This document shows positions 53,929-64,000 of a stretch of DNA of 64,000 nt, piece by piece. Source of the stretch: Enterobacter kobei (GTDB taxonomy: Bacteria; Pseudomonadota; Gammaproteobacteria; Enterobacterales; Enterobacteriaceae); assembly GCF_018323985.1 (NCBI RefSeq), contig NZ_AP024590.1, positions 4,216,001-4,280,000 on the forward strand. Direction: 5' to 3'. The position numbers were made by a program, and so were the translations under genes. Numbering within the stretch: position 1 is the stretch's first letter; the number at the start of each line of letters is the position of its first letter. The notes beneath the pieces were generated by a model that was not told where the DNA came from, ran no database searches, and worked only from the letters and a program-made list of their open reading frames with translations.

Positions 53929-54858
53929 TTAATCCAGCGTGGGGTTCATATGGCGCAGATCGAACGGCGTGATCTGGTAGACGTAGTAGTTAAGCCAGTT
54001 GGTGAACAGCAAATTGCCGTGGCTGCGCCAACTGGCGCGCGGCACGTTCTGCGGATCGTTATCCGGAAAGTAGTTGTACGGCACATCAGGATTAAGCCCG
54101 GCTTCCACGTCGCGGAAATACTCGCCAGCCAGCGTGTCGGCGTCATATTCCGGATGGCCGGTGACAAACGCGATACGCTTGTCTTTGCTGCCGAACAGGT
54201 AGGCATCGCCGGTAGCGGTCTCGGCGAGGATCTCCAGATCGGTGTAATCACGGATCAGCGCCGCCGGGAAATCGGCAAAGCGGGAGTGCGGTGCCAGAAA
54301 GACATCATCAAAGCCGCGGGTCAGCAGCGCATGGGGTTGGGTGATGTGGTGTTCATAAACGCCGGAGAGTTTGTCTTTGCGGGTCTGCTTAGGGATGCCA
54401 TAGAGAATATTGAGAGCGGCCTGTACCGCCCAACAGACAAACAGCGTCGAGGTGACATGATCTTTGGCCCACTCCAGCACCTGTTTGATCTGCGGCCAGT
54501 AGGCAACATCATTAAATTCAACCAGGCCCAGTGGCGCGCCGGTGACGATCAACCCATCGAAGTTATCGTTACAGATCTCATCGAAATTGCAGTAGAAGTT
54601 GTTCAGATGTTCCGTGGGCGTATTGCGTGATTCACGGGCATCAATGCGCAGCAGCTGGATATCGACCTGCAAGGGGGAGTTGGAGAGCAGGCGCAGAAAC
54701 TGGTTTTCCGTTTCGATTTTCTTTGGCATCAGATTGAGGATCAGCACCTTCAGCGGGCGGATCTCCTGACCTGTTGCACGGGATGTCGTCATGACGAAGA
54801 CGTTTTCATCACGTAAGAAATTGACGGCTGGCAGCTCGTCCTGTACCCGAATCGGCAT
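53929..54858 (-). CDS. metA: Homoserine O-succinyltransferase MetA
   Basis: Acylates homoserine with succinyl-CoA, the first committed step of methionine synthesis. 309 residues, as in E. coli. Class-I-glutaminase-like fold: catalytic Cys142 in LFVCWAVQAALNILYG, and His235/Glu237 in VTGHPEYD. The ATG at 54858 gives MPIRVQDELPAVNFLRDENVF. Four tandem met boxes lie 20 bp upstream, so MetJ repression is expected. The E. coli neighbours yjaA/yjaB are absent. Confidence 0.98.
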   Translation of the reverse strand: MPIRVQDELPAVNFLRDENVFVMTTSRATGQEIRPLKVLILNLMPKKIETENQFLRLLSNSPLQVDIQLLRIDARESRNTPTEHLNNFYCNFDEICNDNFDGLIVTGAPLGLVEFNDVAYWPQIKQVLEWAKDHVTSTLFVCWAVQAALNILYGIPKQTRKDKLSGVYEHHITQPHALLTRGFDDVFLAPHSRFADFPAALIRDYTDLEILAETATGDAYLFGSKDKRIAFVTGHPEYDADTLAGEYFRDVEAGLNPDVPYNYFPDNDPQNVPRASWRSHGNLLFTNWLNYYVYQITPFDLRHMNPTLD

Positions 54859-54877
54859 AACCTTATATCCTCACTGC

Positions 54878-54909
54878 ATACGTTTAAACGTTTAGACATC
54901 CAGACAGCT
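54878..54909. promoter_or_regulatory. Four tandem MetJ boxes upstream of metA
   Basis: ATACGTTT, AAACGTTT, AGACATCC and AGACAGCT follow each other without gaps; each matches the AGACGTCT met box at 6 of 8 positions. MetJ binds such 8-bp tandem repeats cooperatively. Confidence 0.85.
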
Positions 54910-54996
54910 GACAATAACCAGGAATGCGGGAAATGTCGAGCCTGCATATGCCAGTTGAGAAAGTTTCAGGTAGCGTATGGAATAAGCGACTGAGGA

Positions 54997-55452
54997 TCAG
55001 CCGTATTTTTGCTGATGGGCTTTTTTACGACGCAGGTAATCGTCATCGGCGCGCAGGTTATCCCAGTATTTCTTGAAGATGGTCGCGGCTTCGGCTTTTA
55101 TGGGGTCGTTTTCACGCGGCAGAACGTTTTTATCTTCATCGTATTTTCGTCCGCCGGGGTGATTCGCGTAGCGTCTGGCACGCGTATAGCCCATCTGAAT
55201 GAATTTTCGGGCCATGTCCATGCCGACAAAATCATCCTGCTGGCGATACTCCTCGAATTTTTCCATGATTTGCTGTGCGGAGCGCGCTGCTATTTCCGGG
55301 GTTTTGAAGCGCCACAGGGGAAGGATTTCGCTTTTATAGGGTTCAACGAGCAGTACACCCTGTTCGCCCCGACCTACCTGGTAGCGCTCCGGGTGTTCAC
55401 GGAAGTCCGTGCTGTTGAAATCTTGTTCGTAGTTGAAAGGCGGGTTCGGCAA
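54997..55452 (-). CDS. DUF4385 family protein
   Basis: 151-residue soluble, highly charged protein of the DUF4385 family; function unknown. Recognised from NYEQDFNSTDFREHPERYQVGRGEQGVLLVEPYKSEI, LWRFKTPEIA near 48 and DDFVGMDMARKFIQMGYTRARRYANHPGGRKY near 73-105. The best start is a TTG at 55452 (MPNPPFNYEQ), with CCGGAG upstream; no ATG fits the family N-terminus. Sits alone between metA and the rRNA operon, where E. coli K-12 has yjaA/yjaB. The Arg/Lys-rich C-terminus (RRKKAHQQKYG) could contact nucleic acid, but that is speculation. Confidence 0.85.
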   Translation of the reverse strand: MPNPPFNYEQDFNSTDFREHPERYQVGRGEQGVLLVEPYKSEILPLWRFKTPEIAARSAQQIMEKFEEYRQQDDFVGMDMARKFIQMGYTRARRYANHPGGRKYDEDKNVLPRENDPIKAEAATIFKKYWDNLRADDDYLRRKKAHQQKYG

Positions 55453-55527
55453 AAAACGTGCTCCGGCTGAAAGGGATAAGACTATTTTAGTCGAGATCTA
55501 TGAAATGCGCGGGCACGGGCAGGAAGG

Positions 55528-55564
55528 ATAAAAACGCAAAAAGGCCATCCGTGAGGATGGCCTT
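55528..55564 (-). terminator. rRNA operon terminator
   Basis: Perfect 10-bp stem AAGGCCATCC/GGATGGCCTT with a 4-base loop, followed on the minus strand by TTTTTGCGTTTTT, just after the 5S gene. Confidence 0.92.
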
Positions 55565-55575
55565 CTGCTTGTTTG

Positions 55576-55695
55576 ATGCCTGGCAGTTCCCTACTCTCGC
55601 ATGGGGAGACCCCACACTACCATCGGCGCTACGGCGTTTCACTTCTGAGTTCGGCATGGGGTCAGGTGGGACCGCCGCGCTAGTGCCGCCAGGCA
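55576..55695 (-). rRNA. rrf: 5S ribosomal RNA
   Basis: 120 nt, beginning TGCCTGGCGGC and ending CTGCCAGGCAT on the minus strand, with the conserved GAACTCAGAAGTGAAACG core. The first loop reads GGCACTAGCGCGG where E. coli has GGCAGTAGCGCGG. Last RNA of the operon. Confidence 0.97.
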
Positions 55696-55786
55696 AATTC
55701 TGTTCGTCTAACGCCCTGCGGCATTAAACGCTAATCTGTATCAGCTGAAAATCTCTCAAATTACGCCAAAACATCTTCGGCGTTGT

Positions 55787-58695
<2,909 letters not shown>

Positions 58696-58893
58696 TCACA
58701 ACCCGAAGATGTTTCACTTCTGATTGCAAAAATTTGAGAGACTCGAACACACCGTTTTTCTTTTCTTATTACGGAGAAAAGAAACAGTGTGTCGTTTCAA
58801 TTTTCAGCTTGATCCAGATTTTTAAAGAGCAAAACTTCGCAGCGCACCTTCGCAGGTACACTCTGAAGTTTTCTTGTTTTCAGCAGTAAAGGA

Positions 58894-58969
58894 TGGTGGA
58901 GCTATGCGGGATCGAACCGCAGACCTCCTGCGTGCAAGGCAGGCGCTCTCCCAGCTGAGCTATAACCCC
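58894..58969 (-). tRNA. alaT: tRNA-Ala (anticodon TGC)
   Basis: 76 nt with encoded CCA, lying in the 16S-23S spacer. Acceptor starts GGGGTTATAGCTC and ends TAGCTCCACCA, keeping the G3-T70 alanine identity pair. Anticodon loop CTTGCAC. Compared with E. coli the gene has T instead of C at position 5 (a G-T wobble in the acceptor stem) and C instead of T at 32. Confidence 0.97.
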
Positions 58970-59043
58970 ATCGTAATTGCAAATCTCGTTACCGGTATTC
59001 TTTCTGAGACAGGGCGTTTTACAACGCAGTATCAGGAGGAATT

Positions 59044-59120
<77 letters not shown>

Positions 59121-59190
59121 GCAGAGATTTCTTACTGCTTTATTTTCTATCAGACAATCTGTGTGGACACTGCAAGGCAGGTTCTTTCAG

Positions 59191-60731
<1,541 letters not shown>

Positions 60732-60862
60732 AAGTTTGATGCTCGTGAATTAAACTTCGTAATGAATTACGTATGTTCACTCCAGAGACTTGGTATTCAT
60801 TTAGCGTCCGAAGACGTTTAAGAATCCATGTCCTTGAGTGCCCACACAGATTGTCTGATAAA

Positions 60863-60875
60863 TTGTTAAAGAGCA
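60863..60875 (-). promoter_or_regulatory. boxA antitermination site of the rrn leader
   Basis: Minus strand TGCTCTTTAACAA, the exact E. coli rrn boxA, followed by TTTATCAGACAATCTGTG as in E. coli leaders. Confidence 0.9.
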
Positions 60876-60913
60876 GTGCAACGCGGCTTTCGCTCACCGT
60901 TGCGAGGTGGCGT

Positions 60914-60941
60914 ATATTACGCTTTCCTCTTTCAGAGTCAA
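60914..60941 (-). promoter_or_regulatory. rrn P2 promoter
   Basis: Minus strand TTGACT (-35), 16-bp spacer, TAATAT (-10), in the same position and form as E. coli rrn P2. Confidence 0.88.
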
Positions 60942-61024
60942 CCCTCATTTTCAGGATTTTTTCTCTTCAACCGAACCGGCTGTTTGTGTGAAGTGATTCA
61001 CATCCGCCGTGTCGATGGAGGCGC

Positions 61025-61052
61025 ATTATAGGGAGTTCTGAAGGCACCGCAA
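61025..61052 (-). promoter_or_regulatory. rrn P1 promoter
   Basis: Minus strand TTGCGG (-35), 16-bp spacer, TATAAT (-10) followed by the GC-rich GCGCC discriminator typical of stringently controlled P1 promoters. Fis sites are expected further upstream but were not resolved. Confidence 0.88.
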
Positions 61053-61128
61053 TACCTAAATGACAGAAAAATGACTGACTGCTGCATTCCACAGCAAAAC
61101 CCCGCCTTATACCCATTTACGCACAGAG

Positions 61129-61137
61129 TTATCCACA
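61129..61137 (+). promoter_or_regulatory. DnaA box (TTATCCACA)
   Basis: Perfect 9-mer DnaA consensus between the rrn P1 upstream region and the purH promoter. A single box; function not known. Confidence 0.5.
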
Positions 61138-61169
61138 AAGCGGTGAAACGCTAAAAATTCGCGAGCGTT

Positions 61170-61185
61170 GCGCAAACGTTTTCGT
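61170..61185. promoter_or_regulatory. PurR operator of purHD
   Basis: GCGCAAACGTTTTCGT matches the PurR consensus ACGCAAACGTTTGCGT at 14 of 16 positions and overlaps the purH promoter (TACAAT at 61186-61191 as -10). Confidence 0.88.
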
Positions 61186-61223
61186 TACAATGCCCGCGCT
61201 AAAACAAGGATGCCCCGTCTGGG

Positions 61224-61272
61224 GCGTTAGCTGAATTTTGGGAAGAAAGAAGACCGAAAATTCAGCTAACGC
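61224..61272 (+). other. 16-bp perfect inverted repeat in the purH leader
   Basis: GCGTTAGCTGAATTTT (61224-61239) and AAAATTCAGCTAACGC (61257-61272) are exact complements with a 17-base purine-rich loop. It is preceded by, and shares two bases with, a smaller stem GCCCC-GTCT-GGGGC (61212-61225). It ends 35 bases before the purH ATG. Confidence 0.8.
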
Positions 61273-61307
61273 TCTCTGTAATGTTCAAATCCTGGGGATT
61301 TAATACC

Positions 61308-62897
61308 ATGCAACAACGTCGTCCAGTTCGCCGCGCCCTGCTCAGTGTTTCTGACAAAGCCGGTATCATCGAATTTGCACAGGCTCTCTCCTCGCGTGGC
61401 GTGGAGCTGCTATCCACCGGCGGTACCGCACGCCTGCTGGCAGAGAAAGGCCTGCCGGTCACCGAAGTATCTGACTACACCGGCTTCCCGGAAATGATGG
61501 ATGGACGCGTCAAGACACTGCACCCGAAAGTGCATGGCGGTATTCTGGGTCGTCGCGGACAAGATGATGAAATCATGGCGCAGCACGACATCTCTCCTAT
61601 CGATATGGTTGTTGTGAACCTTTACCCGTTCGCCGCTACCGTCGCACGCGAAGGCTGTACGCTGGAAGACGCCGTAGAGAACATTGATATTGGCGGCCCG
61701 ACCATGGTGCGCTCTGCTGCCAAGAACCATAAAGACGTGGCTATCGTGGTTAAGAGCAGCGACTACCACGCCATTATTAATGAGATGGATGCTAACGACG
61801 GCTCCCTGACCCTTGCTACCCGTTTTGACCTCGCCATTAAAGCCTTCGAACACACTGCCGCCTACGACAGCATGATCGCCAACTACTTCGGTAGCCTGGT
61901 ACCTGCTTATCACGGCGACAGCAAAGAACCTGCCGGCCGCTTCCCGCGCACGCTGAATCTGAACTTCATTAAGAAGCAGGATATGCGCTACGGTGAGAAC
62001 AGCCACCAGCAGGCCGCCTTCTATATAGAAGAAGAAATTAAAGAAGCCTCGGTTGCCACCGCAACACAGGTGCAGGGCAAAGCGCTCTCTTATAACAATA
62101 TCGCCGACACAGACGCTGCGCTGGAATGTGTGAAAGAGTTCAGCGAACCGGCCTGTGTGATTGTCAAACATGCCAACCCGTGCGGCGTGGCGGTCAGCGA
62201 TTCGCTCCTAGACGCTTACGATCGCGCCTGGAAAACTGACCCGACTTCCGCGTTCGGCGGCATCATCGCCTTTAACCGCGAACTGGATGCGGAAACGGCA
62301 CAGGCCATTATCTCCCGTCAGTTTGTTGAAGTGATCATCGCCCCGTCGGCAACGGAAGAGGCGCTGAAAATCACTGCCGCCAAACAGAACGTGCGCGTGC
62401 TGGTTTGCGGTGAATGGTCTGCCCGCGTCGCGGGTCTGGATTTCAAACGTGTGAACGGCGGTCTGCTGGTTCAGGATCGCGATCTGGGCATGGTGAGCGA
62501 AGCGGAATTGCGCGTGGTCAGCAAACGCCAGCCGAGCGAGCAGGAACTGCGTGATGCACTGTTCTGCTGGAAAGTCGCCAAATTCGTTAAATCTAACGCC
62601 ATTGTTTATGCCAGAGAGAATATGACCATCGGCATTGGCGCAGGTCAAATGAGCCGCGTGTACTCCGCGAAAATCGCCGGTATTAAAGCAGGTGATGAAG
62701 GACTGGAAGTGAAAGGCTCCGCGATGGCCTCCGACGCCTTCTTCCCGTTCCGCGATGGTATTGATGCCGCTGCGGCCGTTGGCGTAAGCTGCGTGATCCA
62801 GCCTGGCGGTTCCATTCGTGATGATGAAGTTATCGCGGCGGCCGACGAGCACGGTATCGCTATGATCTTCACTGACATGCGCCACTTTCGCCATTAA
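61308..62897 (+). CDS. purH: Bifunctional AICAR transformylase / IMP cyclohydrolase PurH
   Basis: Last two steps of IMP synthesis. 529 residues, as in E. coli. N-terminal cyclohydrolase (about 1-195, MGS-like) with STGGTARLL near 40 and DGRVKTLHPKVHGG near 66. C-terminal transformylase with Lys/His of VKHANPCGVA near 275 and TDPTSAFGGIIAFNRELD near 305. The ATG at 61308 gives MQQRRPVRRALLSVSDKAG, the family start; GGGGAT lies upstream. Operon with purD (14-bp gap); PurR-controlled. Confidence 0.98.
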   Translation: MQQRRPVRRALLSVSDKAGIIEFAQALSSRGVELLSTGGTARLLAEKGLPVTEVSDYTGFPEMMDGRVKTLHPKVHGGILGRRGQDDEIMAQHDISPIDMVVVNLYPFAATVAREGCTLEDAVENIDIGGPTMVRSAAKNHKDVAIVVKSSDYHAIINEMDANDGSLTLATRFDLAIKAFEHTAAYDSMIANYFGSLVPAYHGDSKEPAGRFPRTLNLNFIKKQDMRYGENSHQQAAFYIEEEIKEASVATATQVQGKALSYNNIADTDAALECVKEFSEPACVIVKHANPCGVAVSDSLLDAYDRAWKTDPTSAFGGIIAFNRELDAETAQAIISRQFVEVIIAPSATEEALKITAAKQNVRVLVCGEWSARVAGLDFKRVNGGLLVQDRDLGMVSEAELRVVSKRQPSEQELRDALFCWKVAKFVKSNAIVYARENMTIGIGAGQMSRVYSAKIAGIKAGDEGLEVKGSAMASDAFFPFRDGIDAAAAVGVSCVIQPGGSIRDDEVIAAADEHGIAMIFTDMRHFRH

Positions 62898-62911
62898 TCC
62901 CGGAGCAGATA

Positions 62912-64000
62912 ATGAAAGTATTAGTTATTGGTAACGGCGGACGCGAACACGCGCTGGCGTGGAAAGCCGCCCAGTCACCCTTAGTCAAAACCGTTTTTGT
63001 CGCACCGGGTAACGCCGGTACGGCGCTGGAGCCGATGCTGCAAAACGTGGCTATTGGCGCGACCGATATTCCGGCGCTGTTGAATTTTGCCCAAAGTGAA
63101 CATATTGACCTGACGATCGTTGGCCCGGAGGCCCCGCTGGTGCTGGGCGTGGTCGATGCCTTCCGCGCGGCCGGCCTGACCATCTTTGGTCCGACCCAGG
63201 GCGCCGCCCAACTGGAAGGCTCCAAAGCTTTCACCAAAGACTTCCTCGCCCGTCACAATATTCCGACGGCGGAATACCAGAACTTTACTGACATCGAGCC
63301 TGCGCTGGCGTATCTGCGCGAGAAAGGCGCGCCGATCGTCATCAAAGCGGATGGTCTGGCAGCGGGTAAAGGGGTGATTGTCGCCATGACGCTGGAGGAA
63401 GCGGAAGCCGCGGTTCACGATATGCTGGCTGGTAACGCCTTTGGCGATGCAGGTCATCGGATCGTGATTGAAGAGTTTCTGGATGGTGAAGAAGCCAGCT
63501 TTATCGTGATGGTGGATGGCGAGCATGTCTTGCCAATGGCCACCAGCCAGGATCACAAGCGCGTTGGCGATGCCGATACCGGACCAAACACCGGCGGTAT
63601 GGGCGCATATTCTCCGGCCCCCGTGGTGACCGATGAAGTCCACCAGCGCACCATGGATCGTGTGATCTGGCCTACGGTGCGTGGAATGGCGGCGGAAGGC
63701 AATACCTACACCGGGTTCCTGTACGCCGGTCTGATGATCGACAAGCAGGGCAATCCGAAGGTCATCGAGTTTAACTGCCGCTTCGGCGATCCGGAAACCC
63801 AGCCGATCATGCTGCGCATGAAGTCCGATCTGGTTGAACTCTGTCTGGCGGCCTGCGAAGGCAAGCTCGATAAGAAAACCTCGGAGTGGGATGAACGCGC
63901 ATCGCTGGGCGTGGTGATCGCCGCGGGCGGCTATCCGGGTGATTATCGTACCGGTGACGTCATCCACGGCCTGCCGCTGGAAGAAGTGGGCGGTAAGGTG
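62912..64000 (+). CDS. purD: Phosphoribosylamine-glycine ligase PurD, 3' end beyond window
   Basis: ATP-grasp ligase joining phosphoribosylamine and glycine in purine synthesis. 363 codons are present of about 429. N-terminal MKVLVIGNGGREHALAWK; IVGPEAPLVLG near 70; ATP-grasp core IKADGLAAGKGVIVA near 143, QDHKRVGDADTGPNTGGMGAYSP near 215, and metal ligands in VIEFNCRFGDPETQ near 285. The ATG at 62912 follows CCCGGAGCAGAT. No frame break is seen up to the window edge. Confidence 0.98.
   Translation, partial: MKVLVIGNGGREHALAWKAAQSPLVKTVFVAPGNAGTALEPMLQNVAIGATDIPALLNFAQSEHIDLTIVGPEAPLVLGVVDAFRAAGLTIFGPTQGAAQLEGSKAFTKDFLARHNIPTAEYQNFTDIEPALAYLREKGAPIVIKADGLAAGKGVIVAMTLEEAEAAVHDMLAGNAFGDAGHRIVIEEFLDGEEASFIVMVDGEHVLPMATSQDHKRVGDADTGPNTGGMGAYSPAPVVTDEVHQRTMDRVIWPTVRGMAAEGNTYTGFLYAGLMIDKQGNPKVIEFNCRFGDPETQPIMLRMKSDLVELCLAACEGKLDKKTSEWDERASLGVVIAAGGYPGDYRTGDVIHGLPLEEVGGKV

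Larger units (their letters stand above)
60732..61307. other. rrn-purH divergent intergenic region (576 bp)
   Basis: Contains on the minus strand the rrn leader with boxA, promoters P2 and P1 and their upstream region, and on the plus strand a DnaA-box-like TTATCCACA, a PurR box, the purH promoter and a structured purH leader. No protein gene is supported. Confidence 0.8.

Noticed and set aside
62981..63967. 328-codon ORF antisense to purD
   Set aside because: Overlaps purD throughout; composition typical of antisense shadows.

Overview
The window is a contiguous piece of an Enterobacteriaceae chromosome. Almost every protein reads as an ortholog of an E. coli gene at near-E. coli length, and the order follows the E. 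coli segment from purD through rrn, metA, aceBAK, metH, lysC, pgi, mal, plsB, lexA, dnaB and alr to uvrA, ssb and pdeC, in reverse. Several seams differ from E. coli K-12. yjbQ, yjbL/yjbM, xylE, pepE, arpA and yjaA/yjaB are not at their usual places. A pnuC-nadR-like pair sits between alr and tyrB. A TraF_2-type outer-membrane barrel and a cupin sit between dusA and zur. A DUF4385 gene sits beside the rRNA operon. This points to a non-Escherichia enterobacterium, possibly of the Enterobacter/Lelliottia/Klebsiella kind; the genus is an inference.

Layout: 1-6.2 kb: pdeC (cut by the window edge), yjcB, ssb, uvrA, yjbR, with a LexA box between ssb and uvrA. 6.4-12.7 kb: a co-directional minus-strand run dnaB-alr-pnuC-nadR-like-tyrB-aphA. 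12.8-18.4 kb: qorA, pspG (sigma-54 promoter), dusA, TraF_2 barrel, cupin, zur, yjbJ. 18.5-25 kb: dinF-lexA (SOS), dgkA, plsB, ubiA-ubiC. 25.1-33.3 kb: maltose regulon, malK-lamB-malM divergent from malE-malF-malG, then psiE. 33.5-37.3 kb: yjbEFGH exopolysaccharide operon. 37.7-44 kb: pgi, lysC, yjbD, rluF, yjbB. 44.1-54.9 kb: metH, iclR, aceK-aceA-aceB, metA. 55-60.7 kb: DUF4385 gene and a complete rRNA operon, transcribed 16S-tRNA-Ile-tRNA-Ala-23S-5S on the minus strand. 61.3-64 kb: purH and the first 363 codons of purD on the plus strand.

The genes fall into classical regulons whose sites can be read directly: LexA boxes (uvrA/ssb, lexA-dinF), MalT- and CRP-like sites (malK/malE), IclR sites (aceB, iclR), tandem met boxes (metA), a PurR box (purH), and CRP sites (yjcB, psiE).

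I see no clearly new multi-gene system. The points most worth a second look are the absence of a recognisable lysine riboswitch before lysC, the NAD-salvage pair in the alr-tyrB gap, the barrel/cupin replacement between dusA and zur, and a long perfect inverted repeat in the purH leader.
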